A stretch of DNA of 64,000 nucleotides from Burkholderia cenocepacia (GCF_014211915.1 NZ_CP060042.1:1-64000); one strand, 5' to 3'; shown: positions 35,204-43,967, numbered from the stretch's first letter. A program made the numbers and translations. Notes: generated from the sequence alone by a model not told the origin.

Positions 35204-36148
35204 TTATAGGCCGCCTTGATGCTCCGGCTCATGGACATCGAGGATTGAGGGTGACACGATCGCGGCGCGTAAGACAAATGCGGTGAGCTCGCGCGCCCGC
35301 TCGGCATCGATCGTCCCCGCAGCACCTTGATGGGAGAGTTCGGATCGGGCGTCATACAGCGTAGCGGCCAACTTCGCCTTCTCAGCGGCGTCTGGTCGGG
35401 ATTGTCCTGCCTGATCAGCCGCACGAATCACCAGCGCGCGGAGCGCCGCTTTATGGGATACCCGCTTGAGGTTCCCCAATGCCCCTACGATACCCGGATC
35501 ACCCAGATCATTCGCCTCTCGAATCTTCTCCTCGATCCATCGGACAACGTTCTCGTCTCGCTTTGCCTGCGTTGACAGGGAATCGAGGATCGTCATGTAC
35601 GTCAAGAACTTCGTCCGCGGCAGATTCTCGTAACTTGCCACCATCCATAGTTCCAAGGCAGCCAACAACCGCTCGTCGGAAACGGGCGGGCACTGATTGA
35701 GCCCTTCCAATAAGCCGGCGGAATAGCGGACCGTTCCATACCCGCCAGCCCACAGCGGAGAGGAAATCTGATCGGCAGGAACCAGTGTGATCTCGGGCCC
35801 GTTAAAGATCGCTCGCCCTACCGCAGACGTCTGTGCTTTTTGCGGCTCGGAAGCCGGAATGCTCAGAACAACATTCCCAACGGCGCCCGCAAATACCGAG
35901 AAGGCTGGGATTCGCGCACGAAGGGTTTCTATGAGGCGCTGAGCGTCTGACTCGTTCATCGCGTCGAACAACAGCCAGTGGGTCCACTCTCTGGCCATAT
36001 CGGTCGGTTCGCCGATGGCAGGAGCCGCAAACAAAGTCGCGCGATGTCCGAATAGCGTCACGGAAGCACCGGCGGCCTGCGAAAAGTCGCCGCCGCGCAT
36101 CTCAAACGGCACATGTAGCCGGAATTGTTCTTGTTCAATGGTGGTCAT
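35204..36148 (-). CDS. ApeA-like HEPN protein
   Basis: A 314-residue protein. The C-terminal region reads KLAATLYDARSELSHQGAAG, with R268 and H273 forming the HEPN Rx4-6H motif in the YDxRSxxxH form typical of ApeA-like HEPN domains; a helical segment with FLTYMTILDSLSTQ lies before it. The N-terminal ~150 residues look beta-rich. A good ribosome binding site (AAGGAAAAC) precedes the ATG. ApeA-type HEPN proteins cleave RNA in phage defence (established for the named family); assignment here rests on motif only. It follows the DUF4238-like gene closely. Confidence 0.65.
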   Translation of the reverse strand: MTTIEQEQFRLHVPFEMRGGDFSQAAGASVTLFGHRATLFAAPAIGEPTDMAREWTHWLLFDAMNESDAQRLIETLRARIPAFSVFAGAVGNVVLSIPASEPQKAQTSAVGRAIFNGPEITLVPADQISSPLWAGGYGTVRYSAGLLEGLNQCPPVSDERLLAALELWMVASYENLPRTKFLTYMTILDSLSTQAKRDENVVRWIEEKIREANDLGDPGIVGALGNLKRVSHKAALRALVIRAADQAGQSRPDAAEKAKLAATLYDARSELSHQGAAGTIDAERARELTAFVLRAAIVSPSILDVHEPEHQGGL

Positions 36149-36160
36149 GTTTTCCTTCGA

Positions 36161-37027
36161 TCACGTTGCGTCGGCTGCGGCCACGCAGTCGTCAGGAAAG
36201 AGATTGACGCTGAACCGCGGTTGCATTCGCGAATGCATATATTGACGTCCGCTATAGGCAACGAAGCAACGGGTCCAATCATGCGCGATGACGAATCGAC
36301 GGCTGTGCACCAACGCTGTCAGATTGATGATCTTCATCACGTTCGGCCGTGCAACGTCGATGTCCGACGCACCGAGTAAGGCCAGAGTCGGCGTCAGGGG
36401 AATATAGAAATTCGCTGGCGTATCGGGCACCAGAAATTCCCCCGCGTCCGGGCTCGCGTGGCACAAGCGCCACTCCAACGCACCCTGCTCCCTCATGGCC
36501 ATCATGATCCCATGTTCAATATGAAGCCCAGTGGCCTGACGACTCGGTATCGAATTCTCTTCGTCAATGTAGAGCGTATGCCAGGCCTCCAGGCGCTCCT
36601 TAAAATCCCAGGTCAGATCTGGAGTGCCGCGGCCGGCATTGAACTTGACTGCAGGTTCGGGACTATCAGCGTATCTTGCTCGCCCTTGCCAGAGTGCGTA
36701 GAACCGCGTGATCAGCCGGTGATTCAAACTCAGCCACCGCGTGTCGCCCTTTATCAGCCGCTCGGCGAGCGACTGAAAATCACCTTCGATGCTTGCACCA
36801 AAGCCCCCTTCGGCCCGCTGATCCCACACGTGGTTGGCACAAAAGAGCTTGTTCCCGGCATCGACGTTGTAGATGACCTTCTTCGCAGCAAGACTGAGCG
36901 CCGACAAACCCGTGTTCGGATTGCGGAACCGCTCAATGCTTGCTCGCGGGAAAATGTGCTGGTTTCGCGTGAGCTGGTGCGGATTTCCCGGTTGAACCGG
37001 CTCGGGCTTATGCTTGGTCTGTTCCAT
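36161..37027 (-). CDS. DUF4238-like protein
   Basis: A 288-residue protein. It has an N-terminal RNQHIFPRASIERFRNPNTGL segment and a later FLVPDTPANFYIPLTPTLALLG segment, in the order seen in DUF4238 proteins (a HYVPxFYLRxF start and a TSDNPV-like middle), a family often found in defence islands. Activity unknown. Twelve bases separate its stop from the HEPN gene start, so the two are probably co-transcribed and may act together. No clear ribosome binding site precedes the ATG at 37027. Confidence 0.6.
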   Translation of the reverse strand: MEQTKHKPEPVQPGNPHQLTRNQHIFPRASIERFRNPNTGLSALSLAAKKVIYNVDAGNKLFCANHVWDQRAEGGFGASIEGDFQSLAERLIKGDTRWLSLNHRLITRFYALWQGRARYADSPEPAVKFNAGRGTPDLTWDFKERLEAWHTLYIDEENSIPSRQATGLHIEHGIMMAMREQGALEWRLCHASPDAGEFLVPDTPANFYIPLTPTLALLGASDIDVARPNVMKIINLTALVHSRRFVIAHDWTRCFVAYSGRQYMHSRMQPRFSVNLFPDDCVAAADAT

Positions 37028-37142
37028 GGGTAATCGATGAACGTGTGTACAGCCAGGTTTGGCGCATCGGCCTGGCGTGACTGCAAAGTCGCGCGACGTG
37101 TCGGAGAGCCCCCTTAGTAGGCTGTCGAGGTCCTCGCCTCAA

Positions 37143-37835
37143 TCAAGGCTGGGGACGGAGAATCAGCATTGGCCTGTGTCGCCGCTCGTCGTGGCAGATC
37201 GTTACTCGCTCGAGCGGCTCAGCGATTGTCCAGCCAGACATGCCGGCCGCAAGCACGGTGAGTCGCACGGTGTGGGCGTCACAGTCGTGGATTCGCGCTT
37301 CGATCTGGGAGCGCGCGCCGGGCGCATGCGTCGGATTGTCGAAGCGTCGGCCGATTGCTTCGACGGTGATCGGCTGATCTCTCATCCGCAGGATCGCTCC
37401 GGCCTTCTCGTTGCGACTCGCGATAAGCTTGTCGAATTGCTCCGCAGACGCCTTAACCGACTCTGAGCCGACTCGAACGTATGCCGGCCCGGTGAAATGT
37501 GGCCGCCCGTCGCTCGAGCTGACGACGACCGCCACGACCGTCTTTTCATCGATCGTAAATGCATGGGACTCGTAGCTACGGATGGGTGGGTAGCAGTCGT
37601 TGGCAGCCTCTCGCACGCGCTTCTGGACGCTATCGGAGTTAGCTACGCCCGTGATCATGCCGCCTTTGTCAGCGACACCAATGAAAAGAATGCCGACGCG
37701 GCCTGACTGAATGGTGTTGGCAAAGGCACTCAGCGTCTGTCGCAATTCGTCTCCCTTTACGCCTTCCGATTTACGCTCTACCAGCTGATCTTCATGGTCG
37801 CCGAGGCGTTGCCGCAGTTCGTCATCGGTCATCAT
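37143..37835 (-). CDS. Schlafen AlbA_2-domain protein
   Basis: A 230-residue protein. The N-terminal half shows the AlbA_2/Schlafen pattern: EDQLVERKSEGVKGDELRQTLSAFANTIQSGRVGILFIGVADKGGMITGV, with Glu and Lys residues in VERKS and the Asn in AFANT. Schlafen-type domains bind or cut RNA or act as regulators, and occur in anti-phage loci. The C-terminal ~90 residues are unfamiliar. Its start overlaps the stop of the recombinase gene (ATGATGA, with GGAGGACGTCG in front), so it is coupled to the recombinase and is the first gene of the defence-like run. Confidence 0.75.
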   Translation of the reverse strand: MMTDDELRQRLGDHEDQLVERKSEGVKGDELRQTLSAFANTIQSGRVGILFIGVADKGGMITGVANSDSVQKRVREAANDCYPPIRSYESHAFTIDEKTVVAVVVSSSDGRPHFTGPAYVRVGSESVKASAEQFDKLIASRNEKAGAILRMRDQPITVEAIGRRFDNPTHAPGARSQIEARIHDCDAHTVRLTVLAAGMSGWTIAEPLERVTICHDERRHRPMLILRPQP

Positions 37836-39688
37836 CGACGTCCTCCGTTGTCACGAGCCAAACGTGCATGATATTTCGCTGCCTCGCGACGCATTCGGGC
37901 CTCTTCCGGCGACACGTAGATCGACGTCGTGCCGAGCGACGCGTGGCCGAGCGTGCGCTGTACGACCTCGAGCGCGACACCGGCGGCCAGCATCTGCGTG
38001 CCGACCGTGTGCCGGAACGCATGGGGTGAGGTGCTGGCCAGCTTACGCCGCTGCGATTCAGTCAGGTCCGGCATCACGTCGAGCAGCTGCGCGACCGCCC
38101 ATTTCGTGAGCCCGCGCGCGCCACGCACCGAGTATCCCCCTCCGGATACGCCGCTTGCGCCCTCTTCCTCATTGTCGACAGATTCCCCGAATTTCTCTCG
38201 CGCCCGCGGCGTCGGCGGGATGACCAGCGGCGCCACCAGCGGCAGGTCCGGCACCTTCGCCGCGGCTGCCGCGTCGAAATCCTCACCGCGATCGCGCCAA
38301 TGCCCGCGGAGGGCGTCGACACATTCGTCGCTGATCGGCACGTAGCGTTGCTTGTTGCCCTTGCCAATCACCTCGAGCAACCAACTGGCCGGCGTGTCGT
38401 CCTCCGCCGGCATCCAGACGAGTGCCCCTCGCGTCGCCGCGGCCGCCTCGGCGATCCGCAGGCCGCCATCCCCCATGAGCAACAGCAGCGCCCGCGCGGC
38501 GCGCCAGCGCGGCCCACTCGGGCCCTGCAACTCGCTCCGTTCGGCCAGTGTTGCGCGCACGCGCGTCCAGAGCTCGAGCGGTAGCGCCCGCTCGACCTGC
38601 AGCTTGCGCACGCGCCTGACCACACTCGGATCCGAGACCGCCTCCCAAGGATTTCCGGCCAGGTACCGGACTGCCACCAGCCATGTGAAGGCTGCGCGGA
38701 TCGTGCGCACCGCGTAGCGTTGGCTTTCCGGTGACAGGCCGCCCGGCGCGAACGGCCGCCACTGGCGGCTCGTGCGCGCGACCGGCGGTCCGGTAAAGCG
38801 TTCGCCCGGCGCAGCGAGAAACGCCTTGTACGCTTCGCAATCCTCGACCCGCATTGACGACAGCGCGACGCCGCGTTCCGCCACGCACCACAGCACGAGG
38901 CGCTCGAGCTCCTTCTTGTAGACCCGTTGCGTCGCGGGCCGATCGTCGTATCGGTGCAGGTACGCGCGTATCGCATCCAGATCGTGCAAAGCGCCCAAAT
39001 ACGCGAACACGGGTGCCCGGTTGGCACCGTGGGCGCCGGACAGCTCGACCGGAAGTGTCAGGCGCTCGAGCGGGGCCAGCTGCCCGGCGCCGGCGGTGAC
39101 GCTTGTAGCCGTCGGCGCGAGCGCGTCGCCGGCGTCGACGCCGACCTCGACGGCCGCGCCGATCGACGACGCGTGACGCCGCAACCAGGCGGCCAGCACG
39201 CGGGCGCGACCGACGCCGATACGGGGCACCGATCGCCACCACTGGCCGCCGCGGCGGTTCACGAACGCGACGAGGTCGCCGAGCGTGCGGATCCCCTCGC
39301 CTTCCAGGCGCGCGGCGATGAGCGGCCGGAACCAGCGGCCTACTGGGTGATCGCACTGCGGCAGCGCTATCGCCCACTGCCCGGCCACCTGCTCGATCAG
39401 CTGCAGCGACACGGGCGTCAGGCGCGGCTCGCCGTATTTCTCGATCGCCGCCTGCAGGTGGGATTTCAATACGGGCGAACCATCGCGCAGCGCGGCCGCG
39501 ACCAGGTCGTCGCGCATCGTGCGCAGCAACTGCGCGACGTCGACCGGCTCGTCCGCATCGCGGTCGAAGTACAGCCGCTCGATCGTCTCGATCGGCAGGC
39601 CTTTCACGCGCGCGCGCAGCGCCGTGAATTCGGTACGGCTGTAGCTGCGCAACGGCATCTGGGCCAGTTGCTGGGGGCGGTTCGCCAT
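37832..39688 (-). CDS. Tyrosine recombinase with N-terminal DUF3701-like region
   Basis: A 618-residue integrase-type protein. The first ~200 residues are a DUF3701-like extension (QMPLRSYSRTEFTALRARVKGLP ... GIRTLGDLVAFVNRRGGQWWRSVPRIGVGRARVLAAWL, a helix-hairpin-like segment). A SAM-like core-binding domain follows (TQRVYKKELERLVLWCV). The catalytic domain has GDGGLRIAEAAAATRG with the first Arg, then HAFRHTVGTQMLAAGVALEVVQRTLGHASLGTTSIYV with HxxR, His and the nucleophile Tyr. It heads the run of defence-like genes and has a relative at 62009-63700; the two could resolve plasmid multimers or move the DNA between them. Confidence 0.88.
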   Translation of the reverse strand: MANRPQQLAQMPLRSYSRTEFTALRARVKGLPIETIERLYFDRDADEPVDVAQLLRTMRDDLVAAALRDGSPVLKSHLQAAIEKYGEPRLTPVSLQLIEQVAGQWAIALPQCDHPVGRWFRPLIAARLEGEGIRTLGDLVAFVNRRGGQWWRSVPRIGVGRARVLAAWLRRHASSIGAAVEVGVDAGDALAPTATSVTAGAGQLAPLERLTLPVELSGAHGANRAPVFAYLGALHDLDAIRAYLHRYDDRPATQRVYKKELERLVLWCVAERGVALSSMRVEDCEAYKAFLAAPGERFTGPPVARTSRQWRPFAPGGLSPESQRYAVRTIRAAFTWLVAVRYLAGNPWEAVSDPSVVRRVRKLQVERALPLELWTRVRATLAERSELQGPSGPRWRAARALLLLMGDGGLRIAEAAAATRGALVWMPAEDDTPASWLLEVIGKGNKQRYVPISDECVDALRGHWRDRGEDFDAAAAAKVPDLPLVAPLVIPPTPRAREKFGESVDNEEEGASGVSGGGYSVRGARGLTKWAVAQLLDVMPDLTESQRRKLASTSPHAFRHTVGTQMLAAGVALEVVQRTLGHASLGTTSIYVSPEEARMRREAAKYHARLARDNGGRR

Positions 39689-39691
39689 GGT

Positions 39692-40120
39692 TCAGCCCGC
39701 AGGAATGGGGGATACGACCGTGTCGGCCGTGGTGACGCGCTGTAGCCGCTCGAACGCGGCGACATAGCGATGCATCGGTACCGCGGCCAGCTGCGCGTCC
39801 AGCCGCGCGAGCACATGCTCTACCGCGGCGCGCTCGAGGTCGGTCAGCGAGCCCGACTCGCCACGCTCGGCGCGGTCGGCGCAGTCGTGGAGCACCGCCT
39901 CGGCCCGTCGATAGGGTGCCGCCTCGTTCGGGTCGAGGAAGTACGCGAGGTAGATCGCATTCAAGAGCGTGGCCAGCTGCGTGACGTCGTCGCTCGCGTT
40001 GCGCAGTGCAGCCAGCGCAACGTGGTGCGTCAGCTGGATCCGACGCAGTTCGGCGGCCGGGATCGGCAGCAGCTGCGCCCGAGTGAGCGGCCGGCGGTTA
40101 CGGGAGGTGGCTTTTCGCAT
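39692..40120 (-). CDS. Conserved plasmid protein, unknown function
   Basis: A 142-residue protein (MRKATSRNRRPLTRAQLLPIPAAELRRIQLTHHVALAALR ... AAVEHVLARLDAQLAAVPMHRYVAAFERL). It is mostly helical. Similar small proteins with a basic N-terminus and a VPMHRY motif recur on Burkholderia mobile elements, to my knowledge without assigned role. The start is the ATG at 40120; a TTG two codons upstream is less likely. It ends three bases before the recombinase start, and both run on the minus strand. Confidence 0.65.
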   Translation of the reverse strand: MRKATSRNRRPLTRAQLLPIPAAELRRIQLTHHVALAALRNASDDVTQLATLLNAIYLAYFLDPNEAAPYRRAEAVLHDCADRAERGESGSLTDLERAAVEHVLARLDAQLAAVPMHRYVAAFERLQRVTTADTVVSPIPAG

Positions 40121-40122
40121 GA

Positions 40123-40371
40123 TCAAGATGGGTGGGAAAGGGAAGCGTCGACCACGGCGGCCAGGCGCACCACATCCGCCTCATAGGTCGGCCGCTCGCC
40201 CGCCGCAAATCCCTGCCGGGCGACCTCGCGCCACAGGTTGAACGCGCCCCGCGCAATGGTTCGCGCGACGTCTGGCGCGACTGCCGCATTTCCATACACC
40301 GGATTCGACAATGCGCGGTAGTCGCGAATCTGCCACTCGGCGAGTTCCGTGAACTGTAGATACGACATCAT
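40123..40371 (-). CDS. Small protein, paralogue of the gene at 34786-35034
   Basis: An 82-residue protein (MMSYLQFTELAEWQIRDYRA ... ARTIARGAFNLWREVARQGFAAGE). It shares its length and the ARGAFxLWxxxxxQG core with the product at 34786-35034. Function unknown. It overlaps neither neighbour but is packed tightly between them on the same strand. Confidence 0.65.
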   Translation of the reverse strand: MMSYLQFTELAEWQIRDYRALSNPVYGNAAVAPDVARTIARGAFNLWREVARQGFAAGERPTYEADVVRLAAVVDASLSHPS

Positions 40372-40404
40372 GATTGAGGATCCTATTGCAGTGGCCGATC
40401 GATT

Positions 40405-41286
40405 TCAGGGCCGAGCGTCAACGGGTGCTGCGCGGGCCGCGGCGAGCACGATCTGGCGGCATTGCTCGGCATCTGCACAGGCCCGATGACGGGCCGCGAA
40501 TGTCCCGGCGCCGAGCATCAGCGCGGCGTCGGCCAGACTGAGCCAGCGACCGGCCCAGCCGTTCAGCAATTCCATCGTGCATTCAACGCGCAGCGCAGGC
40601 AACGTCACGCCGTGGGATCGCGATGTTTGGTATAGCAAACGCTCATCGAACGCACCGTTGTGGGCGATCAACAGTCGGCCGGCGAGCAGCTCGGCCACCT
40701 GCGGACCGATCGTGTTCCAGGCGGGCGCGCCGGCGACGTCCGCGTCGGTGATTCCGTGGATCTCCGTCGCAGCCGCAGGTATCGGCATGGCAGGCTTCAC
40801 GAGCGTGTCGATCAGCACGGCGCCGGCGCGATCGAGAATCGCGATCTCGACGATCGCCGCCTGGTGATCCAGGCCGGTCGTTTCGGTGTCGATGAACAGC
40901 GGATCAGCTGCCAGCCACTCGTTCGCGGTGATGTGGAGGCCGCGGGCCGCTTCGTCACGCTTCTCGCGCGCGACATCCTCAAGGCAGGCGTCGCAGCATC
41001 CGTGTCGATCCAGCCATTCGATTAGGGTGCGCGTGCCGCAGATCGTGCATGGCCGGGTACCCGCCAGTGCCCGGCCGGCTGCGAGCGCGGCCGCTTGAGC
41101 GGGACTCGGCGCGCGAGCCGCGCGCATCGGCACCGTCGACGCAGGCTCGTAAAGCGCGATCCAAGTATGGCCCTGCCAGTAGTGCGCAACCGGTGCCTGG
41201 CCATCGGCCAGATTGCGCCGCGCCTGCTTCAGCTCGGTTTTCGTCTGCAGCTCGAGCGGCGCTGTGGCTCGGTTCGGGTAGCGCAT
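40405..41286 (-). CDS. DnaQ-like 3'-5' exonuclease with N-terminal zinc-finger region
   Basis: A 293-residue protein. After ~75 residues a CTICGT...CCDAC cysteine cluster suggests a zinc finger. The exonuclease domain of DEDDh type follows: Exo I LFIDTETTGLD, Exo II LIAHNGAFDERLL and Exo III HRACADAEQC. It would trim DNA (or RNA) 3' ends, possibly in plasmid repair or transfer. It is part of a long minus-strand run of plasmid genes. The stop and start are separated from neighbours by short gaps (about 30 bases), consistent with one transcript. Confidence 0.85.
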   Translation of the reverse strand: MRYPNRATAPLELQTKTELKQARRNLADGQAPVAHYWQGHTWIALYEPASTVPMRAARAPSPAQAAALAAGRALAGTRPCTICGTRTLIEWLDRHGCCDACLEDVAREKRDEAARGLHITANEWLAADPLFIDTETTGLDHQAAIVEIAILDRAGAVLIDTLVKPAMPIPAAATEIHGITDADVAGAPAWNTIGPQVAELLAGRLLIAHNGAFDERLLYQTSRSHGVTLPALRVECTMELLNGWAGRWLSLADAALMLGAGTFAARHRACADAEQCRQIVLAAARAAPVDARP

Positions 41287-41316
41287 CGGGTCGCTCTCAG
41301 GGTGCCTTGCCGGGTG

Positions 41317-41652
41317 TCACTGGACCGTCTCGGTGTGAGCCGACCCGAAGGCTTTGGCCCAGCTCTCGTCCGTGACGTTGTCGAGCGTGGCAATCGCCGC
41401 CGCGCGCGACGCATCGATGGTCGACGCCTCGCTCTTCGGCACATGCATGCCTGTCAGCACGTCGGAAACCGCATAGCACGGGAGATCATCGCGCCCGATA
41501 ATCGCGTGGACGGCCCAAGTCCGTCCGCGGTGCTCGAACGGTATGCCGATCACATCGACATCGCCCGCGCGCATGGCGAGCGTGAACACCACGCCGTTGA
41601 CATATTGTGGCGCCGGCCTCGCCGGCGGCTTCTTTTCGTTAGTGCGAGCCAT
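41317..41652 (-). CDS. Hypothetical plasmid protein
   Basis: A 111-residue frame starting MARTNEKKPPARPAPQYVNGVVFTLAMRAGDVDVIGIPFEHRGRTWAVHAI. The basic, Pro-rich N-terminus followed by beta-rich sequence shows no known family. The ATG at 41652 is preceded by AGGAGTGTGCTG, a good ribosome binding site; the longer frame to 41712 overlaps the upstream gene. Confidence 0.6.
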   Translation of the reverse strand: MARTNEKKPPARPAPQYVNGVVFTLAMRAGDVDVIGIPFEHRGRTWAVHAIIGRDDLPCYAVSDVLTGMHVPKSEASTIDASRAAAIATLDNVTDESWAKAFGSAHTETVQ

Positions 41653-41662
41653 CAGCACACTC

Positions 41663-41908
41663 CTAATCGACCTGATTGAGAATTTCGACGTCGAAGCCGA
41701 CCGGCCAACCATGGGTACGGACCTGCAACACGTCCTCGGCGATCAATTCCGGGACAACGTCGTGGTAGTCCTCATCCTGCGGCGTGATCATCACGATCGC
41801 GCTCGGCACACCTTTCGCCGCGGCGATCTGCCCGGCCAGCCGCTTCAGCTCGGCGGTCCATTGACCAACCTGGCGCGCAAGGATCTGCTGCTCGTCATAC
41901 GTTTTCAT
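41663..41908 (-). CDS. Hypothetical plasmid protein
   Basis: An 81-residue protein (MKTYDEQQILARQVGQWTAELKRLAGQIAAAKGVPSAIVMITPQDEDYHDVVPELIAEDVL). An N-terminal coiled-coil-like helix is followed by a short alpha/beta part. Its start overlaps the stop of the gene upstream (41905-41908), so the two are translationally coupled. Not recognised. Confidence 0.6.
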   Translation of the reverse strand: MKTYDEQQILARQVGQWTAELKRLAGQIAAAKGVPSAIVMITPQDEDYHDVVPELIAEDVLQVRTHGWPVGFDVEILNQVD

Positions 41909-42294
41909 CGTTGAGTTTCCTCGTCAGTTCTCGGGTCAATGACGTCGCCGAATGCCGGCGACAGGCGTTCCACATCGTACTTGCCCAACACGCGACCTAA
42001 GCGCATGCCCACGGTCGATCGACCGATCTTTTCCAGGTAGATCATCGCGCCGGCGCACATACTTTCCTGACCGCTTGCGACGTAGTGGCCGTCGTCATCC
42101 CACTCACCGCCTGTACGTGCGTTGTGGACAGTCTTGTGGCAGTGAAATGTGCTGTGATCGTTGCGCACCAGTCGTTCGATGATTCCCTCCAGGCGACCCG
42201 GCGCGAGCATGATCGCGTCGTGCTTGCGGAACGGGCAGTTCTCGCACGGGCGACGCAGCTTGAAATAGTTGTCGAGGGCGGCGCTCATTGGCAT
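41905..42294 (-). CDS. Hypothetical protein with a Cys-rich N-terminus
   Basis: A 129-residue protein starting MPMSAALDNYFKLRRPCENCPFRKHDAIMLAPGRLEGIIERLVRNDHSTFHCHKTVHN. The CENCPFR motif, the later FHCH and a further Cys (ESMCAGA) could form a metal site. Similar CPFR proteins occur in phages and plasmids, to my knowledge without known role. The start is 42294 or the Met two codons later. It overlaps the next gene by four bases. Confidence 0.65.
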   Translation of the reverse strand: MPMSAALDNYFKLRRPCENCPFRKHDAIMLAPGRLEGIIERLVRNDHSTFHCHKTVHNARTGGEWDDDGHYVASGQESMCAGAMIYLEKIGRSTVGMRLGRVLGKYDVERLSPAFGDVIDPRTDEETQR

Positions 42295-42299
42295 TGTTC

Positions 42300-43385
42300 T
42301 CAAAACCCGTATTGATCGTCGCCCCAGCGGCGCAGCACCCGGTAGTCGTGCTCGGGCAGCACGATCAGGCCCGCCTCGGCCGCCTCGAGCACGCGCTCCA
42401 TCTGCCCGCTCAGGATCAGGTTGCCGTGCAGACCGTAGAAGTACCAGGCGAAGCGATGGCCGATGCGCTCGTCGAACTGCGTCAGCTTCCCGTACAGGCT
42501 GTACACGTCCAGCTTCGCGGTGTTCTTCAGCGCCGCGATCTTGCGCGTGTGGGTCCAGCGCGGTATGAAGTCCATCTCCCGGCCGGTACGCGGATCGGTG
42601 TTGTCCTGGGTGCTGAAAACCCACCGCTGACAGATGCGCTCGCCGGCCTGGCCGGCGCTTGACGCAGCCCAGTCGTCGAAGAAGCGGCGGCCGCGCCATT
42701 GTTGGTTGTCGTAGCCCGGCGTGAGCTCGCGCACACTGACCACCCGCGATTCGCCCGTGTCGAGGTTCCGCTCGACCAATTCCCGATCGCCATCGCGCTG
42801 CCGGCGCTCGTTATAAGTCGTCTCGGCGAGCGCCGCAAAGTGCTTCATGTCGATCACCGCCTCGAGCCGATAGCGCGGCGATCCGAGCGTGCGCCGCTCG
42901 AACCGTTCGACCGGCATGTCGTGCCAGCCGGAGCGCAATTCATGCAGATCCGGCAAGCGCCGCGGCGTGCTGCGTGGAAACACTTCGCGCTCGACGAATT
43001 CCTGTTCTTCCCAGATTTCGAGCTGCACGAAATTGTCCTGGTCACCGCCACGGTCAAATACGAAGCAGTGCAACAGCGGCTGGACCTCGACCAACTGGTA
43101 ACCGGAATCCCGGTGCGCGAGCAACACGTCCTCCACCGAGCCGCCGTGCGCGTCGAGCTGGGCGCCGATCCACGCGTGATAGTCGGCTGCGATCTCGCGG
43201 CCGTCTGCATCGATCACGCGGGCCGGCCGTTCAGAGAACTCGTCGCGTGTGACCGCGTAGCGCGCGCCGCGATAGTCGGTGCGCGTCGCAAACGTGGTCA
43301 GCAACGCGGCGTGCTTCGACGTGACCGGGGTCGCCGCGACGACCGTCGCGAGCACGTCGGTCTGCAGTTCGTATTCTTTGCGCAT
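42300..43385 (-). CDS. Conserved plasmid protein, unknown function
   Basis: A 361-residue protein without a recognised domain. It has many aromatic and charged residues (YELQTDVLATVVAATPVTSKHAALLTTFATRTDYRGARYAV, FDRGGDQDNFVQLEIWEEQEFVEREVFP, RWTHTRKIAALKNTAKLDVYSLYGKLTQFDERIGHRFAWYFYGLHGN). No signal or membrane segment. It lies in the co-directional run of plasmid genes, five bases before the gene at 41905-42294. Confidence 0.65.
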   Translation of the reverse strand: MRKEYELQTDVLATVVAATPVTSKHAALLTTFATRTDYRGARYAVTRDEFSERPARVIDADGREIAADYHAWIGAQLDAHGGSVEDVLLAHRDSGYQLVEVQPLLHCFVFDRGGDQDNFVQLEIWEEQEFVEREVFPRSTPRRLPDLHELRSGWHDMPVERFERRTLGSPRYRLEAVIDMKHFAALAETTYNERRQRDGDRELVERNLDTGESRVVSVRELTPGYDNQQWRGRRFFDDWAASSAGQAGERICQRWVFSTQDNTDPRTGREMDFIPRWTHTRKIAALKNTAKLDVYSLYGKLTQFDERIGHRFAWYFYGLHGNLILSGQMERVLEAAEAGLIVLPEHDYRVLRRWGDDQYGF

Positions 43386-43412
43386 TGCGCGCTCCTGTCA
43401 GAGTGAGTCGGG

Positions 43413-43754
43413 TTACCAGCCAATCTGCCGGGCCAGGTAATCGGGATCGACGGCGAGCCAGAGCGCATGGGGCTCGTGCTCGGCGCCGGCACGCAACAGA
43501 ACCTCGACGCCCTTTTTCCCCCACTTCGTGCGGGGCGTGATGCCGACAACTTGATCGGTGCGCAAGAAGTGCGGCCCGCTGTCGTCGACGATCCGAACGG
43601 CGATCGGCTTGGTCGCGCCGATCCGGTGATGGACCTTGCCGGCCACGATCACGTAGCGAAACGGGTCATCGCGGCTCGTGCCGGGGAACAACCGCTGCGC
43701 GTCGGCCAGCTGCGAATCGGACAACTCGTCGTAGGTCTTGGTGATCTCGGTCAT
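43413..43754 (-). CDS. Hypothetical plasmid protein
   Basis: A 113-residue protein starting MTEITKTYDELSDSQLADAQRLFPGTSRDDPFRYVIVAGKVHHRIG. Not recognised. The ATG at 43754 is chosen because the upstream extension is basic, low-complexity and out of keeping; GAGAGCGAGACC precedes it. Same strand and spacing as its neighbours. Confidence 0.6.
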   Translation of the reverse strand: MTEITKTYDELSDSQLADAQRLFPGTSRDDPFRYVIVAGKVHHRIGATKPIAVRIVDDSGPHFLRTDQVVGITPRTKWGKKGVEVLLRAGAEHEPHALWLAVDPDYLARQIGW

Positions 43755-43859
43755 GGTCTCGCTCTCTCGATTCCTTGTCGGCGGGCAGGTGCTCGTGGGA
43801 GCAGTCGCGCGCGCGGTAAGTCTGCCCAATGCCCGCCCCTCTCGGGGCGGGCGGGCTTA

Positions 43860-43967
43860 TCAGTGGAGCATCGGTCCGTACAGCAGGCCCAGCTTGATGC
43901 TCCAGTACAGCAGTTCGACGCCGGCGGCTGCGCAGTTCAGCCAGAGAGTCACCGTTTCGAGTTTCAT
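43860..43967 (-). CDS. Very small membrane protein (35 residues)
   Basis: The frame MKLETVTLWLNCAAAGVELL continues YWSIKLGLLYGPMLH and stop. One hydrophobic segment covers most of it. An AAAGGG sequence lies about ten bases before the ATG. A GC-rich hairpin (CCCGCCCC/GGGGCGGG, 43832-43851) follows its stop. It fits the gap between two genes of the run, but its shortness leaves real doubt. Confidence 0.4.
   Translation of the reverse strand: MKLETVTLWLNCAAAGVELLYWSIKLGLLYGPMLH

Noticed and set aside
38283..39377. 364-residue frame overlapping the first recombinase
   Set aside because: Same-strand shadow of the recombinase gene in another frame; Arg-rich without motifs.
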